Source: Elephas maximus indicus (taxonomy: Eukaryota; Chordata; Mammalia; Proboscidea; Elephantidae). Taken from it: 64,000 nucleotides of DNA. The notes beneath the pieces are model-generated. The model was not told the DNA's origin, made no database searches, and saw nothing but the letters and a program-made list of their open reading frames with translations. The DNA lies in assembly GCF_024166365.1 (NCBI RefSeq), contig NC_064822.1:105334823-105398822 (forward strand), given 5' to 3'. A program made the translations under genes and the position numbers. Shown piece after piece: positions 11,831 to 23,699 of this stretch (position 1 is its first letter; every line of letters starts with the position of its first letter).

Positions 11831-11990
11831 AGGTAGGAGATATTATCATTCCCACTTTATAGACAGGAAGGAAACTGAAGCAGAGTGGTTGAGCAATGTG
11901 TCCAAGTTTGTACAACTAGAAGGTGATAGAGCTGAGACTTGAACCCAGGGCAATATGACTCCAAAGTCCAGTGTACTCTAGTGGTTATTG
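11831..11990 (+). repeat. MIR fragment
   Basis: TTTATAGACAGGAAGGAAACTG and AGAGCTGAGACTTGAACCCAGG match the 3' half of MIR. Confidence 0.65.
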
Positions 11991-12152
11991 TGAAGATGCG
12001 AGATGGTGATGAGCATTCATTATATGCCTACTGGGCACCATGCCAGGAACTTGGCCTGACTCCAAAACCCATACTCCAAACCAGTACCCCGTTTTCACAG
12101 TGCTAGCCTGTAGTTGGTGCACAGTTAATAAGAGTTATCAATAGTTGTACAG

Positions 12153-12493
12153 GGGCAGTGGTGGTTCAGCAGTAGAATTCTCACTTTCCATGTGAGAGAC
12201 CAGGGTTCGATTCCTGGCCAATGCACCTCATATGCAGCCACCACCCATCTGTCAGTGGAGGCTCGTATGTTGCTATGATGCTGAATGTTTCAGTGGAGCT
12301 GCCAGACTAGATTGACTAGGAAGAAAAGCCTGGCGATTTACTTCCCAAAATCAGCCACTGAAAACCCTCGGGATCACAATGATCCGATCTGCAATTGATC
12401 ATGGGGATGGCATAGAACCAGACAGTATATTGTTTTGTTGTGCATGGGGTCACCATGAATTGGGGGGCCAACTCACGGCAGCTAACAACAATA
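12153..12493 (+). repeat. tRNA-Gly-headed SINE
   Basis: Its first 72 bases follow tRNA-Gly closely (GTGGTTCAGCAGTAGAATTCTC ... GGTTCGATTCCTGGCCAATGCA). The anticodon loop TTTCCAT reads UCC. A body unrelated to the AfroSINE head follows and ends GCTAACAACAA. The antisense copy at 26183-26583 matches along its length. A mature tRNA is unlikely given the SINE body. Confidence 0.85.
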
Positions 12494-14052
12494 TCAGTGA
12501 TTGTAGAAGTAACCACCATGAGATTGAGGGATGGGGCAGAGAAAGCTAACCAGAAAAAAGGCAGGCTCTAGCAGGTGGGAAGTTTGGGGTGGGGCCGAGA
12601 GAGTGAGCAGGGCAGTCCTTGGCACTTCCCTTCAGGAATGGAGCACATGGGGCAGTGGGGAAACCCCTATTGCAGCTGCAGCCTTTTTCCCTCCCCAGGC
12701 TCACCTGCTATGACCTACACCCCTTGCCTAAGAACTCAGCTGCTCTTGATAAGTTCTAGCTCCACTACTACTAGGATTCTCATCCTAATGCTTCATTAAT
12801 CAGCAAAAACTGATTGCAGGGAATTTCCTTCTGTTTCTGGCCTAGATGGTCCTTGGTAGTCTTAGAGGGGAGTCCAGTCCACGACCTGCCTGGCTGGTGG
12901 GGAAGTCGGACATCCTGGGTGCAGCTGGAAGGGGTGAGGTATCAATAAGAACACGAAGAGCAGCAATAATAGCTATCATTTCCTGAGTACCTACCGTGTG
13001 TCAGGCAGGGGTCAAGCCCCACATTATCTCAGTTTATCCTCACAACACCCCTAAAGGTGGGTCCTGTTATCATCTCCAATTTACAGATTAAGAAACAGAG
13101 GCTAAGACAATTTAAGCAACTTTGCCTGAGTTAACTGGGTTAGTAGATGGCAAAATCAGGAGTCTAACTCAGGTGGCCTGATTCATCATCACGTACAGGC
13201 AGACAAGGAAGCAAGGTACTGCACAGCCAAATAAAAGCAGATAACACTGCCACCAGAAGACTGGAAATTCCCCAGGTAGCAAAGGGAAGGGGCATTCTCG
13301 GCAGAGGTAATGGTTTGTGCAAAGGTGCAGAGGCATAGAAGGGTAAGGTCTGCTCAGGGTGATGACTAACTCTGGCTGGAGTGAAGGGTGTATAGGGAGG
13401 AGCGGTGGCACATGGGGGAGCCAACTGGGGCCAAGGGGGAAGAACCTTGGGTTCTGGGCCTAGGAACTAGAACTTTGTCCTTGGGCAGTGTGGTTGCCAT
13501 GGAGGCTGATGAGGGTGATAACTTGGATTCACATGGTGAGCTGTGGTTTATGAGAAGCTCCCAGAAATATGTAATGATATGGAACCCTCATATAAATCCT
13601 GAGGGTTAGCCCCACTTTGTAGAGTAGGAAACAGACTCAGAATGGTTATGGGACTTGCTCAGGCCCATAGCGATAGATGACTGGCCTCAAGCCCCGTGCT
13701 CTAGCCACCATAGGACATTGCTCTGAAACTCACGGCATAGTGGAAGTGGCGGGGCAGGGACCATCGCTCACCTCCTGATTTCTCCAGCCCTGCTCCTGCT
13801 CAGCCTCCTTGAAGGATGTGAGATCACTGGGCTGAGACCCCAGGCAGCTCTGCTAACCAAGAATATGGCAGTAAGTAATAAGAACAAAAACATTCATTGA
13901 GCTCCTACTACGATTTAGGCACGGGGTTAGAAAAAACTTGACAGGGAAAAACAGCACCAGCCACTCTCTCTGACAATTAATATTCTGAACTGAGGGTCCC
14001 CATGTTGACTAGGAAGGCACCCCCAGGTCTGCCTGAAGAGCTAGAAAGAGCT
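12494..14052. other. Intergenic, MIR pieces, no gene
   Basis: MIR-like sequence lies at 12965-13175 and 13585-13720. The remainder is unique. Confidence 0.55.
12965..13175 (+). repeat. MIR-family repeat
   Basis: ATTATCTCAGTTTATCCTCACAACACC, a TTACAGATTAAGAAACAGAGGC segment and the following lineup match MIRb/MIR3. Confidence 0.8.
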
Positions 14053-14223
14053 CCAAAAAACCAAAAGCCCAAACCCACTGCCATCGAGTCAATTTCAACT
14101 CATAGAGACCCTATAGGAAGAGTAGAACTAGTTCATAGGGTTTCCAAGGAGCAGCTGGTGGATTCGAACTGCCGACCTTTTGATTAACAGCCAAGCTCTT
14201 AGCCACTGCACCACCAGGGCTCC
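14053..14223 (-). repeat. AfroSINE (short type)
   Basis: Antisense and full length: tail ATCGAGTCAATTTCAACTC, head TTTGATTAACAGCCAAGC, ending CACCAGGGCTCC. Confidence 0.9.
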
Positions 14224-14479
14224 TGACTTAAGCCCCAGGGAGCCCCAAAAGGTGAAGTACAAAGTATGGCCCAGGAAAAGGTATGCTATACTCCGAAAGA
14301 ACTGCTTGACTTCTCTAATATGTACAGATAGAAACCTGGGGAATACATGTAGGAATGGCTATTAGGGGTGTGGAATAATGGTGCAAGGAATATAAAACTG
14401 GATTAGAGTTTATTGATATAAGCCACACTAAGCACAGATTCTTCATTCAATGTTCGAGCTCGAGAGGTTAGGAAAGGAT

Positions 14480-15250
14480 CTAATAGTTTATTTGGTTGGT
14501 TTGCTGAAACATGGTTTACACCATGGCCTACACGAAATCAACGTAAAGTACCAGGCCTGCCCTGCTATACTACAGAAGAAGGTATCCAAAGGCTTAGGGA
14601 AATTAGCATGTTAAAGTAGGTTTATCAGGTTAGACTTGCAGACCCACCCATAGAGTGCCCAGGGGACACACTTTTTACCACAATGATGAGGAACAAATTT
14701 GTGAAGGGAGCCCCAGCATCCTTGAAGACTGCTATGATTGTTATTTTATCTAAATCAGATTTGACAGTGGGAACTACCCTAACTGAATTAAAACACTTAA
14801 CTACAATAGGGCTAATTGGATCCCACTGTGGTATGGGCCAAGTGACGGCACTCAATTGACAAAGACCTGTGGGGTTGGTTACCATAATGGCCAGTGGACT
14901 CAATGCACTAATCAGAATAGCCTGACTTGTATGGATTTATGGCATTGACTACTTAGTCATGGTGTCCCTAGGAGTGAAATAGGAAATCTATTAAATATTT
15001 ACTTGGTCTGTACAAGTAAAGAATTCTAGGTCAAGTGAACAGCAGTCTAACTCGAATCACCAGAATAGAGAGTCATGGCCCCTCAATCAATTTCCAGGCT
15101 TTAGCCAGTTTACAGACTTACAATCCTCTGATTGAAGGGGAGGCCATGTTCCCTTGAGGAAGGACTGCTAAAAATTTATACTGTTGATCTTACTCTTCCA
15201 GCCTTCCCCAAAGGGATCTATGGCCTTTTATGAGAGTGACTGTTCATTGG
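14480..15250 (+). pseudogene. Gag-like remnant of the endogenous retrovirus
   Basis: Short blocks of retroviral capsid-like reading frame survive between stops on the + strand, upstream of the protease motif. Frame changes and stops prevent any intact product. Assignment rests mainly on position. Confidence 0.5.
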
Positions 15251-15357
15251 GGAAAAGGAAACAACTAGACTTTTCAGTGATTACTGGATACTGGCTGTGA
15301 AATGACACTAATTCCAGGAGACCCAAAACATCACTGTGGCCCACCAGTCTGAATGGG

Positions 15358-15892
15358 TGTCTTAGTCTTCTAGTGCTGCTATAACAGAAATACCACAAGT
15401 GGATGACCTTAACAAAGATAAATTTATTTTCTCACCGTCTAGTAGGCTAGAAGTCCAAATTCAGGGTGTCAGCTCCAGAGGGAAGGCTTTCTCCTCTGTC
15501 AGCTCTGGAGGAAGGTCCTTGTCATCAATCTTCCCCTGAACTAGGAGCTCCTTCGCACAGGAACGCAGGGTCCAAAGGACGCACTCTGTTCCTGGTGCTT
15601 CTTTCTTGATGGTATGAGCTCCCCTACTGTCTGCTTGTTTCCCTTTCATTTTATCTTTTGTAAGATAAAAGTGGTACAGGCCATACCTCAGGGAAACTCC
15701 CTTTACATTGGATCAGGGATGTGACCTGAGCAAGGTGTTACCTCCCACCCTAATCCTCTTTAACCACAGGCAGAGATTATGATTTATAACACATAGGAGA
15801 ATCACAAAATGGAGGACAACCACACAATACTGGGAATCATGGCCTAACCAAGTTGACACATATTTTTGGGGAACAGGATTCAATCCATGACA
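15358..15892 (-). repeat. Family A LTR inserted in the retrovirus
   Basis: Antisense copy with ends TGTCTTAG and CCATGACA. It separates the protease motif from the rest of the protease-RT region. I could not find a clean target duplication. Confidence 0.85.
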
Positions 15893-16337
15893 GTAAGGGT
15901 GTATGGAGGTCAGGTTATTAATGGAGTCTTAGCACAAGTTCATCTCACAGTGAGTTCAGTTGGTGTCCAAACCCATCCTGTAGTGATTTTCCCAGTTCCA
16001 GAATGCATAATTGGAATAGATACACTCAGCAACTGGCAGAACCACCACATTTGTTCCCTGACAAGTGGAGTAAGGGCTGTTATGTTAGGAAAAGCCAAGT
16101 GAAAGCCATTAGAACTTCCCCTACCTAAGAAAATAGTAAACCAAAAGCAATACCACATTTCTAGAGGGATTCTAGAGATTACTGCCACCATCAAAGACTT
16201 GAAGGATGCAGGGGTGGTGATTCCCACCACATCCCCATTCAACTCGCCTATTTGTCTGTGTAAAAAACAGATGGATCCTGGAGAATGACAGTGGGTTATC
16301 GTAAACTTAACCAGGTGGTAACTCCAATTGTACCTGC

Positions 16338-17073
16338 CGTCTTAGGCTGGGTTCTCTAGAGAGGCAAACCAGTGAATCATATAAATACATATACAGATTT
16401 ATATCAAGGAAATGGGTCACACAGTTTTAGGGGCTGGAACGTCCTGAGTCCATGTGTTAAGCTGGAGGCTTCTCCTGACTCACGTAGCTGCCAAAACCAA
16501 AACCAAACCCATTGCCACTGAGTCGATTCTGACTCATAGCAACCCTATAGGACAGAGTAGAACTGCCCCATAGGGTTTCCGAGGAGCTGCTGGTGGATTC
16601 AAACTGTGAACTGATCTTTTAGTTAGCAGCTGAGCTCTTAACCACTGTGGGACCAGGGCTCCCACATAGCTGGAGGGGCCGGCAAATCCAAGATCAGCAG
16701 GTCAGACAGCAGGCCTCAGGCTCACAGGCTGCTGAGGCCAACGAATCCCAAAATCAGCAAGTAAGACAGCAGGTAAGCTGCTAGCTGAAGTCCCAAAAAC
16801 TGGAAGTCAGCTGAACAAGAGCCAACTACAGAATCCAGAGCAATCAAAAGCCAGTGAGATTCCACCTATACTGGATGCAGGCCACACTCCTAAGGAAAAT
16901 CCCCTTCAACTGATTGGCTGCTCATAACAGATCTCATCATGGAGAAATTATATTACATCATATCTCATTATGGAGGTGATTGCATCATTATATAGCTGAG
17001 AAACTACATCCAAACTGCCAAGCCACTGAGAATCAAGGCCCAGCCAAGATGACACACAACCTTAACCATCACA
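16338..17073 (-). repeat. Family B solo LTR inserted in the retrovirus, 5-bp TSD
   Basis: Antisense relative of the 20829 LTR. CCTGC flanks it exactly (16333-16337 and 17074-17078), and the pol reading resumes on the far side. An AfroSINE sits inside at 16491-16662. The first base of the TG end is mutated to C. Confidence 0.88.
16491..16662 (-). repeat. AfroSINE inside the family B LTR
   Basis: Antisense and full length. It is flanked by CACGTAGCTG (16481-16490) and CACATAGCTG (16663-16672). Confidence 0.92.
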
Positions 17074-19736
17074 CCTGCTGTTCCAGATGTGGTTTCATTG
17101 TTTGAGCCAATTAATACATCCCCTGGTACCTAATATGCAGCTATTGAGCTGGTCTATGCCTTTTTCTTGATTCCAGTATTGAAGGAACACCAGAAGCAGT
17201 TTGCCTTCAGCTGGTAAGTCCAGCAATACACCTTCACTGTCCTACCTCAAAGGTATTTCAACTCTCCAGTCCTATGTTATATTTAGTCCACAGGTACCTT
17301 GATCACCTTTCCCTTCCAAAAGATGTCACATAGGTCCATTACATTCATGACATTATGCTGATTGGACCTAGTAAGGAAGAAGTGTCAATGACTCTGGACT
17401 TACTGGTAAAACATTTGCTGGTTAGAGGCTGGGAAATCAATTTGATAAAAATTCAGGTGGCTTCCCCTTCAGTGAAATTACTTGGGGTCCAGTGGTGTAC
17501 GGCATGTAGAAATATTGCTTCTAGAGTGAAGGATGTTATTTCATCTGGCCCCTCACACAATTAAAAAGGAGGCACAGTACCTGGTGGGCCACTTTGGATA
17601 TTGCACGCAACATATCCCTCATTTGGGTGTGCTACTCTGGCTTATTTATCAAGTGACTCAAAAAGCTGCTAGTTTTGAATGGGGCCCAGACCAAGAGAAG
17701 GTTCCACAACAGGTTCAGGCTGCTGTGCAAGCAGCTCTGCCACTTGGTGGCATATGATCCAGCTGATTCAATGGTGTTTGAAGTGTCAGTGGCAGATAGA
17801 GATGCTGTCTGGAGTCTTTGGCAGGTGTCTGTTAATGAATCATAGCACAGACTCTTAGAATTTTGGAGCAAAGCCCTGCCATTGTCTGCAGATAACTACT
17901 CTCTTTTTGAGAGACAGCTTTTGACTTGTTATTGGGCCTTCGTAGAGACTGAACGCTTAATCATGGGCCATCAAGTCACCATGCAGCCTGAGCTGCCCAT
18001 CACAAACTGGGTGTTGTCTGACCCACAGAGCCATGAAGTCAGCGTGCACGCACATCACAGCACATCATTAAATGGAAGTGGTATATACGAGATTGAGGCC
18101 AAAGAGGACATGAACGCAAAAATACACCGCATGAGGAAGTGGCCCAAATGCCCATGGTCTCCACTCCTGTCACATGATCTTCCCTCTGCAGTCTGCATCT
18201 ATGGCCTCATGGGGAGTTCCTTATGATCAGTTGACTGAGAAAGAGAAAACTTATACCTGGTTTAGAGATGGTTCTGCACGACAGGTAGGCACCACTTGAA
18301 AGTGAACAGTGGCAGCACTACAGCCCCATTCTGGGACCTCCCTGAAGAACAATGGTGAAGGGAAATCCTCCCAATGGACAGAGCTTTGATCAGTACAACT
18401 GGTGTTCCCTTTGCTTGGAAGGAGAAATGGCCAGATGTATGATTGTATACTGATTCATGGGCTGCGGCCAATTGTTTGGTTGGATGTTCAGGGACTTGGA
18501 AGGAACATGATTGGAAAATTGGTGACAAGGAGGTATGGGGAAGAGATATGTGGATAGAACTCCCTGAATGAGCCAAAGAAGTGGAGATATTTGTGTCTCA
18601 CATTTGAGTGCTCAACAAAAGGTGACTTCAGCAGAGGAGGATTTTAACAATCAAATGGATAGGATGACGCTTTCTGTGGAGAACAGTCATCCTCTTTCCC
18701 CAGCCACTCCCATCATTGCCCAATGGATTCTTGAACAAAGTGGCCACGGTGACAGGGATGGAGGTCATGCACGGGCTCAGCAACATGGACTTCCACTCAC
18801 CAAGGCCAACTTGCTTACTGCCACTGCTAAGTGCCCAATCTGCCAGCAGCAGAGACCAACACTGAGCCCTTGATATGGCACCATTCCTCAAGGTGATCAA
18901 CTAGCAACCTGGTGGCAGGTTGATTACATTGAACCACTTCCATCATGGAAAGGATTGTGTTTTGTTCTTACTGGAATGGACACTTATTCTAAAAAAAAAA
19001 AATTTTTTTTTTTTTTTTTCTGGGAACACAATACTTCTGCCAAAACTACCATCCATGGACTTACGGAATACCTTCTCCACTGTCATGGTATCCCGCACAG
19101 CATCACCTCCAATCAAGGGACTCACTGCACAGCAAAGGAAGTGCAGCAATGGGCCCATGCTCATGAAATTCACAGGTCTTACCATGTTCCCCATCATCCT
19201 GAAGCAGCGGGCTTGATTAAAATGAAGGAATGACCTTCTAAACACACAATTACGGCTCTGGCTAGGTGGCAATACCTTGCAGGGTTGGGGCAATGTTCTC
19301 TAGGAAGCTGTATGTACTCTAAACCAGCATCCAATATGGTGCCATTTCTCTCATAGCCAGGATTCATGGATCCAGAAATCAAGGGTGGGAATGTAAGTGG
19401 CACCACTCACCATTATCCCTAATGACCCACTTGCACAATTTTTTGCTTTCTGTCCCTGCAACGCTATGCTTTGCAGGTCTAGAGGTCTTAGTTCCAAAGG
19501 GAGGAATGCTCCCACCAGAAAACACAACACTGATTTCACTGAACCGAAAGTTAAGAATGCCACCCTGTCACTTTGGGCTCCTCACGCCTCTAGATCAACA
19601 AAGAAGAGAATTACTGTATTGGCTGGTGTGATCAATCCTAATTACCAAGGGAAAATTGGACTAGTATTATAAAATAGAGGTAAAGGAGAGTATGTCTGGA
19701 ATACAGAAGATTCCTTAGGACGTCTTATAGTATTAC

Positions 19737-20378
19737 TGGGGTGCTACAGATCACTTTTGTGTGACCTTTCTAGCCATGGTCTTGTAACTCCCACCCAGGT
19801 GATTGGCCGGGACTATGCAGATAGGGTAGTTGTAGCCCACCAAAGGGATTAGTCAGTTTTGTCATCCTACTGGGCTTGAAATGAGTGAACCCAGAGGCAG
19901 GAAAAAGAAGAGCTCACGACCACCAAGGAAGGAGAGACTGGCAAGAGAGATCTGCAGGAGATGGTGCAGCAGGCTTCCTGGCCCACGGAGCGAGAAAGCT
20001 GAGTGTCTTTGGGCAGAGACTGAGGGCCAGGGAGAGGCGTGCCTTCGAGCACAGCTGGGAAGAGGCTGTCCTGATGGAATAACTGTATCCTTGAGTGTTC
20101 CTGAGCCTGAATTGTAACTTGTTACTTCCCTAATAAACCCCACAATCATGAGTATGGTCTGTGAGTTCTGTGTGGCTATTGCAATGAATTACTGAACCAA
20201 GCAGAGAAGTACAGAGTGCCATGGGAGGGACGGTTGGTGCCGGAGTTGGTAAAGATGGAGGTGAGAGAAGGCATGTTTGACCTCTGCCTCATAGGAATCA
20301 GCCTTGGGCTGGTGATCTTGATTTCCCTTGCCCCTTGTGAAGTTAGAGGTCAGATATTCCCCCCATGGCGTTTTTACA
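19737..20378 (+). repeat. Third LTR family inserted near the 3' end of pol
   Basis: It starts TGGGGTGCTAC and ends TTTTTACA, flanked by ATTAC and ACTAC (one mismatch). It contains CCTAATAAACCCCAC, a likely LTR poly(A) signal. The pol-derived sequence resumes after it. Confidence 0.65.
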
Positions 20379-20828
20379 ACTACCATGCCCTGTGATTAAA
20401 GTCAGTGGAAAACCTCAGCAACTCAATTCCAACATGACTATTAATGGCCCAGACTCTTCAGGAATGAAGGTTTAGATCTCCCCATCAGGCAAAGAACCAC
20501 AACCAGCTGAGATGTTTGCTGAAGGCAAAGGGAATACAGAATGGGTGGTGGAACAGGGTAGTTCTAAATACCAGTTACAATCATGTGAGCAGTTGCAGAA
20601 AGGAGGACTGTAATTGCAATGAGTATTCCTTCCTTGTATGTGTGTATCAAATATTGTTGTATCTTCACTTATAAAATGTGAGATGTAAACAGGGCTATTC
20701 TATTTTTTGTTGTATGCATGTTAGTTGTATTATGTTAGGCACAAGTATGGCTTTGTAATTGTCTTCATTTAGAGATTGTGTATGGTTTAAGGAGAGGTGT
20801 ACAAGTGCCAAGTTCACAAGGAGTGGAC

Positions 20829-21591
20829 TGTGATGGTTTAGGTTGTCAAATTGGTTGGGCCAAGATTCTCAGCAGTTTTGGCAGTTATGTAATGATATAG
20901 TTTAGGTGTTATATAATAATGTAATTTGGCAATTATGTGATGTACTTATCCTCCATTTTGTGATATAATGTAATTACCTCCGTGATGTGTTCTGCCAATC
21001 AGTTGTAAGGGGAGTTTCCTCAGGAGTGTGGTCTGCATCCAATATACATAGATGTTCTGGCAAAGCTCATTGGTTCTTGCTTGCTCTGAATCCTGCATCT
21101 GGCTCGTCATCATCTGGCCTCTTGTTCTTGGGACTTGAGGCAGCAGCCTGCAGTACTGCCTTCTGATCTTGGGATCTGTCGGCCTCCGCAGCCCTGAACC
21201 AGCAGCCCGCCATCCGATCTGCCAATCTTGGGTTCGTTAGGCCCTGCAGCTATTTGAGTCAGGAGGAGCCTCCAATCTGATGCCTGATCCACGGACTTGT
21301 CCATCTCTACAACCGTGTGAGCCATTTCCTTGAGAGAAATCTCTCTCTCTATATATATATATGTAACCCATTGCCATCGAGTCAATTCTGGCTCATAGCA
21401 ACCCCTACAGGACAGAGTAGAACTGCCCCATAGAGTTTCCAAGGAGTGTCTGGTGGATTTGAACTGCTGAACCTTTGGTTAGCAGCTGTAGCACTTAACC
21501 ACTATGCCACCAGGTATACATATTTATACGTGTACATATATACATATACCCTTCACTGGTTTTTCTCCTCTAAAGACCCCAGCCTAAGACA
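20829..21591 (+). repeat. 3' LTR of the retrovirus (family B)
   Basis: It starts TGTGATGGTTTAGG right after the purine-rich CAAGGAGTGGAC and ends CAGCCTAAGACA. An AfroSINE is inserted at 21364-21514, next to an (AT)n run. Confidence 0.85.
21364..21514 (-). repeat. AfroSINE in the 3' LTR
   Basis: Antisense, short type, lacking the outer few bases of the head. It lies inside the AT-rich microsatellite of the LTR. Confidence 0.9.
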
Positions 21592-21691
21592 CTTAATTTA
21601 CAAAGAAACTCACACACATGGACAAGAAAAAGAGTAAGTCCAATCAGTATAATAGCTAATACTTAATGATCATTTCCTATGTGCTAGACAT

Positions 21692-21760
21692 ATAGGGTCA
21701 CTATGAGTCAGAATTGACTTGATGGCACTGGGTTTGGTTTTTTTTTTTTTTTTTTTTGGT
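21692..21760 (+). repeat. AfroSINE 3' fragment
   Basis: Only the tail is present (GGTCACTATGAGTCAGAATT ... GGGTTTGG), followed by a run of about 19 T. Confidence 0.85.
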
Positions 21761-22907
21761 GGACATGTTTTAAGTACATATGAGTTGTATTTATCTTTGA
21801 GACCCTGGTGACCAGCTGTGAGCCAGGTACATAGGAGGTGCTTGATAAACGTATACTGGTGGAAAACTTCGTAAATACTACAAGTAAAGAGACCACTTTT
21901 GCATGGGGCTAGGCCTGACATTCGGTAGGTACCCATGAGAACTGAATTAGCGAGAAGACATAGTCTCACCCTACTTCCCCGAGGGTGCTCCATCACCCAG
22001 GACTCCTAGCACAATAAATCTGCCCCACGCCCTCACTCTGCTCTTATCTCCACCCTTCCACTGTGGCCCTCTTACCTGTCCAATCTGTTCCCATATATTT
22101 TTGAGTTCCACCCTGGATGGGATCTGACATATCTGTTCTCCAAGTTTTCTGGTCCTCAGATGCCCAGGGGTAGTGAATGGCATCACCTTTTGAACTCTGT
22201 GCAGCCCCCAATGTGGGCTGCTCATTAGTGGTAAATGGTGATAACAATGAGGAGGAAGAGGAGAACCCAGTGTTGTGGCTCTCTCTGTTCTTGTGACTCC
22301 CAACTGATGTGTGTCCCTGTACCCCTTGTTGGGTAAAGGGGACAGCAAAGGTGGATGGGGTCACTCCTTCCCCATTTTCTCATCCTTCCTTCTGTGCTGG
22401 GAGGGAGAAGAGTGAGACTTAGACAAGGAGGTCAAACTGGACCACACAGATGAGGTGAAAGGGATGGGGCTTCCTCTGCTAGCATCACAGCAACATGCAA
22501 GACACCACAGTGCGACAGACTGACAGATGGGTGGTGGACATGTGATGTGTAGGGCCTTCGAAAGCACTGAGCCAGAGCAGGAACCCCTCTTCCCTGGGAC
22601 TAAGTGCAGTGCTGCATAGACCTTAGGGCACAGAATCACAAAACCTTAGTCTTAGAAGGACCTCAGTGGCCAGTCAGCCCTTCCCACCACTCAGGTAGCA
22701 AATCTTCCACACGTGGTGGCAGATGCAGATTTGCTATGATTCTAATGAAGCTTAAGCTTCGTGGCCCCTCACTTGCATGGGCCTTGGCGATGTATTCATG
22801 TGGCTGTCTATTTTTATAGATGTTGTAATTTTGTATTTTTCTTAAGGAGCTTCTCCTAAATTGTATAAACTTCAGGATCCACAAAATCCAGATCTACCCA
22901 CCTCTGC
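21761..22907. other. Intergenic, no gene seen
   Basis: Apart from an MIR/L2-like piece at 21815-21935, I recognise nothing here. The open frames lack domains. Confidence 0.5.
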
Positions 22908-23133
22908 AAAAACAAAACCAGTTGCCATGAAGTCAACTCAGATTCACGGCAACCCCGTGAGTCAGAGGAGAACTGTGCTCCACAGGGTTTTCAATGGCTG
23001 ATTTTTCAGAAGTAGATTGCCAGGCCTTTCTTCCAAGATGCCTCTGGATTCCAAGATGCCTCTGGATGGACTCAAATTCCAACCTTTCGGTTAGCGGCTG
23101 AGCACCTTGAGCATTTTCACCACCCAGGGACTC
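22908..23133 (-). repeat. AfroSINE (long type) with internal duplication
   Basis: Antisense. An 18-bp unit TTCCAAGATGCCTCTGGA is exactly repeated in tandem at 23031-23048 and 23049-23066. Confidence 0.9.
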
Positions 23134-23273
23134 TGTGGTGACACTATTCTTTAAGCACGAACTTATCTCAAAGGAACATTGGATTTCAAGTCAGAAGATC
23201 TGGATTAGATCCCCAGCTTTGCTACAGACTAGCTGCGTGACCTTAGAAATAATAACAACAGCTAATGTTTACT

Positions 23274-23476
23274 GGAGGAGCCCTAGTGGCACAATGGTTA
23301 AGCACTCAGCTGCTAACCAACAGGTTGCTGGTTTGAACCCACCACCTGCTCCATGGTAGAAAAGACCTGGTGATCCGCTCCCTTAAAGATTACAGCCTAG
23401 GAAACCTATGGGGCAGTTCTACTCTGTCGTGTAGGGTCGCTTTAAGTCAGAATCAACTCAATGGCACATAACAACA
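23274..23476 (+). repeat. AfroSINE (long type)
   Basis: The head is GAGCCCTAGTGGCACAATGG. The extra segment CTTAAAGATTACAGCCTAGG lies between head and body, and the copy ends GGCACATAACAACA. Confidence 0.9.
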
Positions 23477-23699
23477 TTTATAGAGCTTTACTATGCGTCA
23501 GACACTATTCTAAGCCTTTCATGTGTTTTATCGCATGTAGAGCTCAGAATCATTTCTCAAACTTTCAAAGCTTGTTTTCTCTTCTGTGAAGTGAGACAGC
23601 ACTCACTTATACTTCTCCCTTGAGTCCCATGCATCTGCTCGAGGGTGGTCCTGTCTTACTCTCCCTGTGTCCCCAGTGCCCAGCACAGTGTCTGGCCCA

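Larger units (their letters stand above)
15280..19736 (+). pseudogene. Protease-pol remnant of the endogenous retrovirus
   Basis: The protease active-site triplet DTG is intact at 15287-15295. Reverse transcriptase follows on both sides of the 16338-17073 LTR. Its YxDD motif reads YIHD at 17340-17351, so one catalytic Asp is replaced. RNase H segments (DGS near 18270, TDS near 18450) occur with a stop between. Integrase has the CPIC pair near 18840, but the second core Asp is Asn (codon 19111-19113). An A12T17 tract at 18991-19019 interrupts the integrase core. No open frame exceeds about 115 codons. Confidence 0.85.
14224..21591 (+). mobile_element. Decayed endogenous retrovirus with 3' LTR, class III (ERVL)-like
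   Basis: The internal part runs to 20828 and is followed by an LTR at 20829-21591 that starts TGTGATGG and ends CCTAAGACA. Gag-like, protease, reverse transcriptase, RNase H and integrase segments occur in order and no envelope is seen, which fits an ERVL-type element. No 5' LTR is visible. Inserted later are an antisense family A LTR (15358-15892), an antisense family B LTR (16338-17073) and a sense LTR (19737-20378). It has many stops and lost catalytic residues, so it is inactive. The class is an inference from gene order and the 5-bp duplications of related LTRs. Confidence 0.8.

Noticed and set aside
12153-12226. Functional tRNA-Gly gene
   Set aside because: It is the head of a longer SINE present at least twice, with loop and stem substitutions and no tRNA-type terminator directly after it.
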